A model generated the notes under the pieces. It made no database searches. It was not told the DNA's origin and worked only from the letters and a program-made list of their open reading frames with translations. This document shows, in pieces, positions 51,971 through 60,364 of a stretch of 64,000 nt of DNA. Positions within the stretch are counted from its first letter, which is position 1. The number at the start of each line of letters is the position of its first letter. The DNA is from Falsiroseomonas stagni DSM 19981 (GTDB lineage Bacteria > Pseudomonadota > Alphaproteobacteria > Acetobacterales > Acetobacteraceae), in assembly GCF_900114315.1 (NCBI RefSeq), contig NZ_FOSQ01000004.1, forward strand, positions 1-64,000. The letters are read 5' to 3'. The position numbers and the translations under genes are program-made.

Positions 51971-54661
51971 ATGCTCGACAAATCCTTCGACCCCGCCGCC
52001 GTGGAAGCCCGCCTCTACAAGGGGTGGGAGGATAGCGGCGCCTTCGCCGCCAACCCGGCATCGCCCGCCAGGCCCTTCACCATCATGATCCCGCCGCCCA
52101 ACGTCACGGGCAGCCTGCATATCGGCCATGCGCTGACCATGTCGGTGCAGGACATGCTGACGCGCTTCCGGCGGATGCAGGGGCGCGATGCGCTGTGGCA
52201 GCCCGGCACGGACCATGCCGGCATCGCGACGCAGATGGTGGTGGAACGCCTGCTGGGCAGCCAGGGGCTGGACCGCCGGACGATGGGGCGGGACGCCTTC
52301 CTCCAGCATGTCTGGGAATGGAAGGGCCAGTCCGGCGGCACCATCACCCGCCAGCTTCGCCGCCTGGGTGCGTCACTCGACTGGCCGCGCGAACGCTTCA
52401 CGATGGATGAGGGCCTGTCCAAGGCGGTGCGGGAGGTCTTCGTGACCCTCTACCGCCAGGGCCTGCTGTATCGCGACCGCCGCCTGGTGAACTGGGACCC
52501 GGTGTTCCAGACCGCGATCTCCGACCTCGAGGTCGAGAGCCGGGAGGTGAAGGGCAGCCTCTGGTACCTGAAATACCCCGTCGAGGGTCAGCCCGGCCGC
52601 TTCCTGACGGTCGCGACCACGCGGCCGGAGACGATGCTGGGCGACACCGCCATCGCCGTGCATCCGACGGATGAGCGCTTTGCCGACCTGGTGGGCAAGA
52701 ACGTCATCCTGCCGCTGACCGGCCGGCGCGTGCCGGTGGTGGCCGATGAATATTCCGATCCGGAGAAGGGCACCGGCGCGGTGAAGATCACCCCCGCGCA
52801 TGACTTCAACGATTTCGAGGTTGGCAAGCGCCACAGGTTGGCGATGCTCTCCGTGCTGGATGCCGACGCCAAGGTGACGGTGGCGGAGATCGGCGCCGCG
52901 CTCACCGCCGATGGCGGCGACCCCGACTTCGTCCGCGGCCTGGACGGCATGGACCGCTTCGCCGCCCGCAAGGCGATCGTGGCGAAGCTGGAGGAGCTGG
53001 GCTTCCTCGAGAAGATCGAGCCCCACACCCACCAGGTGCCGCATGGCGACCGCAGCGGCGTGCCGATCGAGCCGCGGCTGACCATGCAGTGGTATGTGGA
53101 CGCGAAGACGCTCGCCCAGCCCGCCATCAAGGCGGTGGAGACCGGCCAGACCACCTTCGTGCCCAGGCAGTGGGAGAACACCTTCTTCGCCTGGATGCGC
53201 GATATCCAGCCCTGGTGCGTGTCCCGCCAGCTCTGGTGGGGCCACCAGATCCCCGCCTGGTACGCGCCGGATGGGGAAGTCTTCGTCGCCAAGACGGAGG
53301 AGGAAGCCCAGGCGCTGGCCCGCGAGAAATTCGGCCGCGACGTGACGCTGGTGCGAGACGAGGACGTGCTGGACACCTGGTTCAGCAGCGCGCTGTGGCC
53401 GTTCAGCACGCTCGGCTGGCCGGACAAGACCGCTGAACTGGACAAGTACTACCCCGGCGATGTGCTGGTGACGGGCTTCGACATCATCTTCTTCTGGGTC
53501 GCCCGCATGATGATGATGGGCATCCACTTCATGGGGGAGGTGCCGTTCAAGCACGTCTACATCCATGGCCTGGTCCGGGACGAGAAGGGCCAGAAGATGT
53601 CGAAGTCCAAGGGGAATGTGATGGACCCCCTGGAACTGATCGACGCCTTCGGCGCCGACGCGCTCCGCTTCACCATCGCGAGCCTGACGGGCCCCGGCCG
53701 CGACGTGAAGCTCGGCCGCAAGCGCGTGGAGGATTTTCGCTCATTCGGAACCAAGATCTGGAATGCGGCGCGCTTCCTGGAGATGAACGGGATCGCGGCC
53801 GACAAGGGCTTCGACCCCGCGACGGCCACGCTGCCGCTCTCCCGCTGGATCCTGGATGGGGCGAACCGCGCGGTGGCGGAGGCGACGGCGGCGCTGGAAG
53901 CCTACCGCTTCGATGAATACGCGAACGCCTGCTACCGCTTCGCCTGGGGCAGCTTCTGCGACTGGTTTCTCGAGTTTGCCAAGCCCGTGTTCAACGGAAC
54001 CGATGAGGCCGCGAAGGCCGAGGTGAAGGGCGCGGCGCAGCATGTCTTCGGGACGCTGCTGAAAATGCTGCACCCCGCCATGCCCTACATCACGGAGGAA
54101 CTCTGGCACCTGTTTGGCTACGGCCCCGAATGCACGCTGATCCGGGAGAGCTGGCCCGGCGCCGCCGATGTGCGGGACGCCGAGGCGGCGCGGGAGGAAC
54201 TCGACTGGGTGGTCTCCTTCATCGGGGAGGTCCGCGCCGTGCGGTCGGAGATGAACGTGCCGCCTTCCGTCACCGTGCCGCTGCTGCTCTCCGGCGCGTC
54301 GGGCACCACGCTCGCCCGCGCCGATCGCTGGATCGACGTCATCCGCCGCATGGCCCGCGCGACCGAGGTGACGGCGCTGGACGGCGCCGCGCCGAAGGGT
54401 GTCGCGCAGGTGGTGGTGGGGGAGGCGACGGTGATGCTGCCGCTCGCCGATGTCATCGACCTGGCCGCGGAGCGCGCGCGCCTCGCCAAGGCCCGCGCCG
54501 CCGCGGAATCCGAGGCGAAGAAGATCGCGGGCAAGCTCGCCAACGCCGATTTCGTCGCCCGCGCGAAGGAGGAGGTGGTGGAGGAGAACCGGGACCGCCT
54601 GGCCGCCGCGCAGGCGGAGATGGCGCGCCTAGACGCCGCCATGGCGCGGATCGCGGGGTAG
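51971..54661 (+). CDS. valS: Valyl-tRNA synthetase
   Basis: An 896-residue class I aminoacyl-tRNA synthetase. HIGH motif is PPPNVTGSLHIGHALTMS near 43-60, KMSKS motif is DEKGQKMSKSKGN near 537-549. The editing domain (about 190-340) has TTRPETMLGDTAIAVHP and GTGAVKITPAHDFNDF. The C-terminal coiled coil (about 830-895; ARLAKARAAAESEAKKIAGK) is ValS-specific and separates it from IleS and LeuS. ATG at 51971 is used; the frame further upstream covers the opposite gene's start. Confidence 0.97.
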   Translation: MLDKSFDPAAVEARLYKGWEDSGAFAANPASPARPFTIMIPPPNVTGSLHIGHALTMSVQDMLTRFRRMQGRDALWQPGTDHAGIATQMVVERLLGSQGLDRRTMGRDAFLQHVWEWKGQSGGTITRQLRRLGASLDWPRERFTMDEGLSKAVREVFVTLYRQGLLYRDRRLVNWDPVFQTAISDLEVESREVKGSLWYLKYPVEGQPGRFLTVATTRPETMLGDTAIAVHPTDERFADLVGKNVILPLTGRRVPVVADEYSDPEKGTGAVKITPAHDFNDFEVGKRHRLAMLSVLDADAKVTVAEIGAALTADGGDPDFVRGLDGMDRFAARKAIVAKLEELGFLEKIEPHTHQVPHGDRSGVPIEPRLTMQWYVDAKTLAQPAIKAVETGQTTFVPRQWENTFFAWMRDIQPWCVSRQLWWGHQIPAWYAPDGEVFVAKTEEEAQALAREKFGRDVTLVRDEDVLDTWFSSALWPFSTLGWPDKTAELDKYYPGDVLVTGFDIIFFWVARMMMMGIHFMGEVPFKHVYIHGLVRDEKGQKMSKSKGNVMDPLELIDAFGADALRFTIASLTGPGRDVKLGRKRVEDFRSFGTKIWNAARFLEMNGIAADKGFDPATATLPLSRWILDGANRAVAEATAALEAYRFDEYANACYRFAWGSFCDWFLEFAKPVFNGTDEAAKAEVKGAAQHVFGTLLKMLHPAMPYITEELWHLFGYGPECTLIRESWPGAADVRDAEAAREELDWVVSFIGEVRAVRSEMNVPPSVTVPLLLSGASGTTLARADRWIDVIRRMARATEVTALDGAAPKGVAQVVVGEATVMLPLADVIDLAAERARLAKARAAAESEAKKIAGKLANADFVARAKEEVVEENRDRLAAAQAEMARLDAAMARIAG

Positions 54662-54665
54662 GGGG

Positions 54666-54851
54666 ATGGATTCCGGCACCCTCAAGCTCTTCGCCGCGAT
54701 CTTCCTGTTCAGCCTGCCCGTGCTGCTCGGCACGCCGCAGCTGACGGGGCGGCGCATCGGCAACCATGTGGTGACGAAGGCGGAGGCGCAGGCGCTGACT
54801 GCCATCGCCGGCCTGGCGCTGGGCGTGGGCTACCTGCTGGTGGTGGGCTGA
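54666..54851 (+). CDS. Small two-helix membrane protein
   Basis: A 61-residue product starting 4 bases after the valS stop. Two hydrophobic stretches (LKLFAAIFLFSLPVLLG and ALTAIAGLALGVGYLLVVG) flank a short basic loop (GRRIGNHVVTKAEAQ). The family is not recognised. Tight spacing and sensible codon use support that it is real, translated with valS. Confidence 0.6.
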   Translation: MDSGTLKLFAAIFLFSLPVLLGTPQLTGRRIGNHVVTKAEAQALTAIAGLALGVGYLLVVG

Positions 54852-54855
54852 GGGG

Positions 54856-55425
54856 TCAGTCCTCGAACAGGCTCTCGACCTGCACGGTGATGCCGGGCGG
54901 GTCGAGGGTGAGGGGGCCCGCGCCCAGGATCGCGCTCTGGATCGTGCCGTCCCCGTCGCGCCGGTGATGCAGCACGACCAGCGCCTCCGGGTCCAGGATC
55001 AGGTAGTGGCGCACCGACGGAATGCGGAAGTAGTCGCGGAACTTGCCGACCGTGTCCTCGCGGTGGGTGGAGGGGGACAGCACCTCCACCACCACAACCG
55101 GCTCCGGCAGGACGCGGCTGTCATTGTCCGGGACCTGGCCGCAATTCACGGAGGCATCGGGGATCCGGATCGTGTCCGTGCCGACCTGCACGCCAACGCC
55201 ATCCATGAAGGCCTCGCAGCCGCTGTGGTCGCGACGCAGGGCCTCCCGCAGGGCCAGCCAGGCCGCCATCTTGGTGCGGGCGTGGCGGATCAGGGCGGGC
55301 GCCATCGCTTCCACCACGACGCGGCCTGCGACCAGTTCGTAGGTGCCCTTCGGCTGCCGGTCGACCCATTCCATGAATTCGGGAATGGTCAGCAACCCGG
55401 GCGGCATCTCCAGCCGTTCCGACAT
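54856..55425 (-). CDS. Uma2-family (DUF820) putative endonuclease
   Basis: A 189-residue protein of the PD-(D/E)xK fold. RIPDASVNCG near 91 gives the Asp and PVVVVEVLSPSTHRED near 108 gives the Glu of the catalytic core. The N-terminus with LTIPEFMEWVDRQPKGTYELVAGRVV is typical. Uma2 proteins are widespread, often in many copies, and their biological role is unproved. It is divergent from ilvD, with 126 bases between the start codons. Confidence 0.87.
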   Translation of the reverse strand: MSERLEMPPGLLTIPEFMEWVDRQPKGTYELVAGRVVVEAMAPALIRHARTKMAAWLALREALRRDHSGCEAFMDGVGVQVGTDTIRIPDASVNCGQVPDNDSRVLPEPVVVVEVLSPSTHREDTVGKFRDYFRIPSVRHYLILDPEALVVLHHRRDGDGTIQSAILGAGPLTLDPPGITVQVESLFED

Positions 55426-55551
55426 GGCGCCGATCCTACGCCACCGCCCCCCCTTACCGGCAAGCGCGCATTATGGCACCCAAAGGCCAGGAATCGGGCG
55501 GCCCCGGCCGGGGGTGGAAACGCACCGACAGCAACAGGGAAGACCGCCCGA

Positions 55552-57270
55552 ATGACCCAGTGGGACAAGTCCAAGCTGCCCAGCCGCCACACCACCATGG
55601 GGCCGGAACGCGCGCCGCATCGCAGCTACTACTACGCGATGGGCCTGACGAAGGAGGAGATCGCCCAGCCCTTCGTCGGCGTCGCCACCTGCTGGAACGA
55701 GGCCGCGCCCTGCAACATCGCGCTGTCCCGCCAGGCGCAGTCGGTGAAGATCGGCGTGAAGGAAGCCGGCGCCACGCCGCGCGAATTCACCACCATCACC
55801 GTCACCGACGGCATCGCCATGGGCCACCAGTCCATGAAGTCCTCGCTGGCCTCCCGCGACATCATTGCGGACAGCGTGGAACTCACCATGCGCGGCCATT
55901 GCTATGACGGGCTGGTGGGCCTCGGCGGTTGCGACAAGACGCTGCCGGGCCTGATGATGGCGATGATCCGCCTGAACGTGCCCTCCGTCTTCATGTATGG
56001 CGGCTCCATCATGCCGGGCCGCCACCGCGGCCGCGACGTCACCGTGCTCGACGTGTTCGAGGCCGTGGGCCAGCACGCCGCCGGCAACATGAGCGATGAG
56101 GAACTCCAGGAGCTGGAGGAGCACGCCTGCCCCGGCGCCGGCGCCTGCGGCGGCCAGTTCACCGCCAACACCATGGCCTGCATCTCCGAAGTCATCGGCC
56201 TGGCGCTCCCCGGCTCCGCCGGCGCGCCCGCGCCCGACCAGCGGCGGGACCATTGGGCGGTCGAATCCGGCCGGGCGGTGGTGGATCTGATCCGCCGCAA
56301 CCTGCGGCCGCGCGACATCGTCACGATGGACGCGCTGTTCAACGCGGCCGCCATCGTCGGCGCCACCGGCGGGTCCACCAACGCCGCCCTCCATCTGCCC
56401 GCCATCGCGCATGAGGCCGGCATCAAGTTCGACATCCATGATGTGGCGGAGATCATGCGCGCCACCCCGCATATCGCGGACCTGAAGCCGGGCGGGAAGT
56501 ATGTCGCGCTCGATGTCTTCAACGTCGGCGGCGTGCCGGTCATCATCAAGGCGCTGCTGGAAGGCGGCTACCTCCGCGGCGATGCCATCACCGTTACCGG
56601 CAAGTCGCTGGCGGAGAACCATCGGGAGGTGATCGTCCCGCGCGACCAGGATGTGGTGCGCCCGACCTCCGACCCCGTCTCCGCCATCGGCGGCGTCGTC
56701 TCCCTGAAGGGCACGCTGGCCCCCGAAGGCGCCATCGTGAAGATCGCGGGCATGAAGTCGCTGCGCTTCGAAGGCACGGCGCTGTGCTTCGATTGCGAGG
56801 AGGATGCCTTCAAGGCCGTGGACATGCGCGCCTACAAGCCCGGTGACGTCATCATCATCCGCTACGAAGGCCCGAAGGGCGGGCCGGGGATGCGGGAGAT
56901 GCTGTCCACCACCTCCGCCATCTATGGCCAGGGCATGGGGGACAAGGTGGCCCTCATCACTGATGGCCGTTTCAGCGGCGCGACGCGCGGCTTCTGCATC
57001 GGCCATGTCGGGCCGGAAGCGGCGGTGGGCGGGCCGATCGCGCTGCTGAAGAACGGCGACCCGATCGTCATCGATGCCGAGAAGGGCACGATCGACGTGA
57101 TGATCCCGGAAGCCGAGTTGGCCGCCCGCCGCGCCGCCTGGACGCCCCGGAAGACGGACTACACCAGCGGCGCGCTGTGGAAGTATGCGCAGCTCGTCGG
57201 CCCGGCCTCCCACGGCGCCGTGACCCATCCCGGCGCGGCCGGGGAGAGCCACGTCTACGCCGACCAGTAA
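55552..57270 (+). CDS. ilvD: Dihydroxy-acid dehydratase
   Basis: A 572-residue iron-sulfur enzyme that turns 2,3-dihydroxy-isovalerate and -methylvalerate into the 2-oxo acids of valine, leucine and isoleucine synthesis. Cluster cysteines are in WNEAAPCN near 49, GGCDKTLPG near 123 and CPGAGACGGQFTANTMAC near 195. VTDGIAMGHQSM near 84 and DGRFSGATRGFCIGHV near 467 match the IlvD/Edd family; length and the start MTQWDKSKLPSRHTTMGPER point to IlvD rather than Edd. ATG at 55552 is chosen; the frame further upstream covers the Uma2 gene. Confidence 0.94.
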   Translation: MTQWDKSKLPSRHTTMGPERAPHRSYYYAMGLTKEEIAQPFVGVATCWNEAAPCNIALSRQAQSVKIGVKEAGATPREFTTITVTDGIAMGHQSMKSSLASRDIIADSVELTMRGHCYDGLVGLGGCDKTLPGLMMAMIRLNVPSVFMYGGSIMPGRHRGRDVTVLDVFEAVGQHAAGNMSDEELQELEEHACPGAGACGGQFTANTMACISEVIGLALPGSAGAPAPDQRRDHWAVESGRAVVDLIRRNLRPRDIVTMDALFNAAAIVGATGGSTNAALHLPAIAHEAGIKFDIHDVAEIMRATPHIADLKPGGKYVALDVFNVGGVPVIIKALLEGGYLRGDAITVTGKSLAENHREVIVPRDQDVVRPTSDPVSAIGGVVSLKGTLAPEGAIVKIAGMKSLRFEGTALCFDCEEDAFKAVDMRAYKPGDVIIIRYEGPKGGPGMREMLSTTSAIYGQGMGDKVALITDGRFSGATRGFCIGHVGPEAAVGGPIALLKNGDPIVIDAEKGTIDVMIPEAELAARRAAWTPRKTDYTSGALWKYAQLVGPASHGAVTHPGAAGESHVYADQ

Positions 57271-57285
57271 CCCGGTCGTGCCAGG

Positions 57286-57313
57286 CATGGCGGCCCGCCA
57301 CGGAGCCGCCATG
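57286..57313 (+). terminator. Stem-loop after ilvD
   Basis: A 9-bp stem CATGGCGGC / GCCGCCATG with a 10-base loop lies 16 bases after the ilvD stop. No T-run follows. The remaining 150 bases to the next gene show nothing else clear. Confidence 0.45.
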
Positions 57314-57465
57314 CGCCCCGGCTGGGGAGGGGGCCGCCATGAACCCGCCGTCATCGCCGTGACATCGCCCTGATCCCGCCCTGCGGCGGGCACGGGCCGG
57401 GCGCTTCATGATCAGGCGCGGCGGAATCGCCTTCGACCCTCCATCCCCGCCGCCGGAGACTGGTC

Positions 57466-57741
57466 ATGCAACGCCTTCGCGCGCTGCTCCTCATCCTGCC
57501 GCTGGCTGTCGCCCCCGGCTGCGTCGTGGCCGGGGACCTGACCCCGGTGCATGGGGGCGGGTATTACGGCGGCGGCCATGGCTATGGCCGCCCCTACTAC
57601 GCGCCGCCCCCGCCGCCGCCGGTCTACTACCGTCCGCAGCCGGTCTACCGCCCCTACTACGCGCCGCCGCCCCGCCACTGGGGCCCGCCGCCCCGGCATC
57701 ATGAGCGGCGTTGGGACCGTCACTGGGACCGCCGCTGGTAG
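57466..57741 (+). CDS. Small Pro/Tyr/His-rich putative lipoprotein
   Basis: A 91-residue product. The N-terminus MQRLRALLLILPLAVAPGC is signal-like with a weak lipobox (APGC). The rest is low-complexity: GGGYYGGGHGYGRPYY, a proline run, two PYYAPP-type repeats and a tail of HHERRWDRHWDRRW. It resembles the lipoprotein at 23278-23526 in its Tyr/His/Arg-rich tail and final RRW. Function unknown; surface or envelope location inferred. Confidence 0.6.
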   Translation: MQRLRALLLILPLAVAPGCVVAGDLTPVHGGGYYGGGHGYGRPYYAPPPPPPVYYRPQPVYRPYYAPPPRHWGPPPRHHERRWDRHWDRRW

Positions 57742-57793
57742 CCCTCCCCACTGCTCCTTCGCCAGGGTCCAACGGAACCTCGGAGCGCGGGAC

Positions 57794-57867
57794 TCATCAA
57801 TTGATGATGGTCCAGGGGGCTCTGCCCCCTGGCGGATGGGGCGCGGGGAAGGCGGCGCCTTCCCCGC
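57794..57867. repeat. Three consecutive palindromes (REP-like)
   Basis: Between the small lipoprotein gene and the convergent xth gene lie TCATCAATTGATGA (57794-57807), a 9-bp stem CCAGGGGGC-TCT-GCCCCCTGG (about 57812-57832) and an 11-bp stem GCGGGGAAGGC-GGC-GCCTTCCCCGC (about 57842-57866). GC-rich stems of this kind are common between convergent genes in alphaproteobacteria and may serve as bidirectional terminators. Confidence 0.6.
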
Positions 57868-57914
57868 ATCACCAGCGCCCCATCCCCTAGCCCGCGCCAG
57901 CGCAGGGTACGGGC

Positions 57915-58694
57915 CTATCCCTCGATCTCGATGATCACCGGCGTGTGGTCGGACGGCGTGTCCTCCGCCCGCGGCGTCACATCCACCCGCGCCGCCACGA
58001 GCCGCTCCGCCAGTTCGGCGGAAAGCAAAGCGTGGTCGATCCGCAGCCCCGCATTGCGTTCGAAGGCGCTGCCATAGTCCCAGTAGGTGTAGACGCGTTC
58101 CCCGGGATGCAGCGCCCGCAGCGCGTCGGTCAGGCCCAGATTCTCCAGCGCGCGCCAGGCGGCCCGGGTTTCCGGCCGCACCAGCGCATCGGTCGCCGGC
58201 AGGGCGCCCGGCGCCAAATCCAGCGCCGTCGGGCAGACATTGAAGTCGCCCAGCACGGCGAAGGGCAGGAAGCGGTCCAGCCGTTCCTTCGCCAGCACCC
58301 GCAGGCGTTCCATCCAGGCCAGCTTGTAGGCGTAGCCGTCATCGCCGCCGGAATTGCCGTTCGGCAGGTAGATGCCGGCCACGTGCAGGCCGGCGGCGGC
58401 CACCTCGATGTAGCGGGCGTGGGTGTCGCCCTCGTCGCCCGGCAGCGACTCCGCCACCACCTCGAAATCCAGGCCCGGCTTCGCCAGCACGGCCACGCCG
58501 TTGCGCCCGCCCGGCTGCCCCACCGCCTTCATCCGGTAGCCGGAGGCGCTGAGTTCGAGTTCGGGGAACTCCTCCGTCTTGCACTTGAGTTCCTGGAGGA
58601 ACAGCAGGTCCGGCTGCTCCCGCGCCAGGAAGCGCAGGATGTGGGGCGCCCGCTTGCGGACGGAGTTCACGTTGAAGCTGGCGAGGCGGATCAT
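57915..58694 (-). CDS. xth: Exodeoxyribonuclease III
   Basis: A 259-residue AP endonuclease/3'-5' exonuclease of DNA base-excision repair. Starts MIRLASFNVNSVRKRAPHIL. Metal and catalytic motifs: LLFLQELKC near 30 (Glu), GIYLPNG near 108, LGDFNVCPTALDL near 148 (Asp, Asn) and SDHTPVIIEIEG at the end (Asp-His). Full length. It precedes, on the same strand, nothing close; the iron-sulfur assembly gene lies 33 bases upstream and may be co-transcribed. Confidence 0.95.
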   Translation of the reverse strand: MIRLASFNVNSVRKRAPHILRFLAREQPDLLFLQELKCKTEEFPELELSASGYRMKAVGQPGGRNGVAVLAKPGLDFEVVAESLPGDEGDTHARYIEVAAAGLHVAGIYLPNGNSGGDDGYAYKLAWMERLRVLAKERLDRFLPFAVLGDFNVCPTALDLAPGALPATDALVRPETRAAWRALENLGLTDALRALHPGERVYTYWDYGSAFERNAGLRIDHALLSAELAERLVAARVDVTPRAEDTPSDHTPVIIEIEG

Positions 58695-58727
58695 GCGCCC
58701 GATCCTACGCCAGGGCGCCCGGCCAGC

Positions 58728-59075
58728 CTACCCGACGCTGAAGCTGGTCCCGCAGCCGCAGGCGGAGACGGCCTGGGGGTTCTTCACGGCGAAATGGGCG
58801 CCGATCAGCGCCTCCGTCCAATCCAGTTCCGCCCCTGCCAGCAGGTCCAGGCTGACGGGATCGACGAAGACGCGGCCCTGCCCCTGTTCCACCACCAGAT
58901 CGTCCGGCGCCGGCGCATCCTCCAGCCCGAATTTGTACTGGAAGCCGGAACAGCCGCCGGCATCGACCGCGAGCCGCAGGCCGGCATGGGGCTTGCCTTC
59001 CCGCGCCGCGATTTCGGCAACCTGCTGCGCGGCGCGGGGCGTCACGCGGAAGGCGGGGCTGATGTTCGTATCCAT
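58728..59075 (-). CDS. HesB/IscA-family iron-sulfur cluster insertion protein (ErpA/IscA-like)
   Basis: A 115-residue A-type carrier. The three conserved cysteines are present: DAGGCSGFQYKFG near 38-50 and VSACGCGTSF near 104-113. It delivers Fe-S clusters to target enzymes; IlvD in this window is one kind of client (inference). It is divergent from dgt, with 105 bases between the start codons. In many alphaproteobacteria an erpA-like gene sits next to dgt, which supports the naming. Confidence 0.92.
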   Translation of the reverse strand: MDTNISPAFRVTPRAAQQVAEIAAREGKPHAGLRLAVDAGGCSGFQYKFGLEDAPAPDDLVVEQGQGRVFVDPVSLDLLAGAELDWTEALIGAHFAVKNPQAVSACGCGTSFSVG

Positions 59076-59180
59076 GGTGGGTCCGGTACTCCTTGAAGGG
59101 AAGATAGGACGGTCCCGCCCGGGTTTCCACGCCCAACGCTCTGTTGCCCGCCCGCGGCGGGCGGTGCTACGGCCTTGCGC

Positions 59181-60350
59181 ATGGACCCGACGCGGCTTCC
59201 GGACGGCCTGGCCCCTTGGGCGGTCAGGGCCAGCGATTCACGGGGCCGGCTGCATGCCGAGCCCGGTGGCGGTGCTCGTTCGCCCTTCCAGCGCGACCGC
59301 GACCGCATCATCCACGCCACGGCCTTCCGGCGCCTGCAATACAAGACGCAGGTCTTCGTCTATCACGAAGGCGACCATTTCCGGACGCGGCTGACCCACA
59401 GCCTGGAAGTGGCGCAGATCGCGCGTTCCGTCGCCCGGGAACTGGCGCTGGATGAGGATCTGGCGGAGGCGCTGGCCCTGGCCCATGACCTCGGCCACCC
59501 CCCTTTCGGCCATGCCGGGGAGGATGCGCTGGATGCCGCGATGAAGCCCTATGGCGGCTTCGACCACAACGCGCAGTCCCTGAAGGCCGTGACGCTGCTG
59601 GAGACCCGCTACGCCGGCTTCGACGGTCTGAACCTGACCTGGGAGACGCTGGAGGGCCTGGCCAAGCACAATGGCCCGCTGCGGCGCCCATCCCCCTACA
59701 TCGTCGAATATGACCGGCTGCACCCGCTGGACCTGACGACCCATGCGAGTGCGGAAGCGCAGGTGGCCGCGCTGGCCGACGACATCGCCTACAACAACCA
59801 TGACCTCGATGACGGGGTGAAGGCCGGGCTGTTCACGCTGGAGGAGGCGGCGACGCTGCCGCTGGTGAAGACGGCCTTCGAGGACGCGAAGCGCCAGCAC
59901 CCGACCCTGCCGAAGGACCGCGCGACCAGCGAGGTCGTGCGCCGCGTCATCAACGCCATGGTGAACGACGTGGTGGCGGAGACGCGCCGGCGAATCGCCG
60001 CCCTCAAGCCCGCCAGCGCCGCCGACATCCGCGCGCATGACCGGCCCGTGGTCGCCTTCTCCGACGCCATGATGGAGGCGAACAACGAACTCCGCGCCTT
60101 CCTGTTCCAGCGCATGTACCGCCACTGGCGCGTCAACCGCACGACGCAGAAGTGCAAGCGGGCGCTGCAGGTGCTGTTCAGCCTGCTGCATGGCGAACCC
60201 CGCCTGCTGCCGCCCTGGTGGCAGGAGAAAGCCGGCGACCCCGGCAGCCAGGCCGCGGCGCGCGCGGTGTGCGACTACCTCGCGGGCATGACGGACCGCT
60301 ATGCGCTCGAAGAGCACAAGCGCCTCACCGACCCGACCATTCCCGGCTGA
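59181..60350 (+). CDS. dgt: Deoxyguanosinetriphosphate triphosphohydrolase-like protein
   Basis: A 389-residue HD-domain hydrolase that removes triphosphate from dNTPs. The HD residues are in RTRLTHSLEVAQIARSVARE (His) and LALAHDLGHPPFGHAGEDAL (His-Asp) near 70-115, and ADDIAYNNHDLDDG near 205 (Asp). The N-terminal RSPFQRDRDRIIHATAFRRL and YKTQVF are typical. ATG at 59181 is used, two codons inside a TTG. It is the first gene of the plus-strand dgt-argS-SPOR-nagZ run; argS starts 14 bases after its stop. Confidence 0.94.
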   Translation: MDPTRLPDGLAPWAVRASDSRGRLHAEPGGGARSPFQRDRDRIIHATAFRRLQYKTQVFVYHEGDHFRTRLTHSLEVAQIARSVARELALDEDLAEALALAHDLGHPPFGHAGEDALDAAMKPYGGFDHNAQSLKAVTLLETRYAGFDGLNLTWETLEGLAKHNGPLRRPSPYIVEYDRLHPLDLTTHASAEAQVAALADDIAYNNHDLDDGVKAGLFTLEEAATLPLVKTAFEDAKRQHPTLPKDRATSEVVRRVINAMVNDVVAETRRRIAALKPASAADIRAHDRPVVAFSDAMMEANNELRAFLFQRMYRHWRVNRTTQKCKRALQVLFSLLHGEPRLLPPWWQEKAGDPGSQAAARAVCDYLAGMTDRYALEEHKRLTDPTIPG

Positions 60351-60364
60351 CCGAAAGCGTTCCC

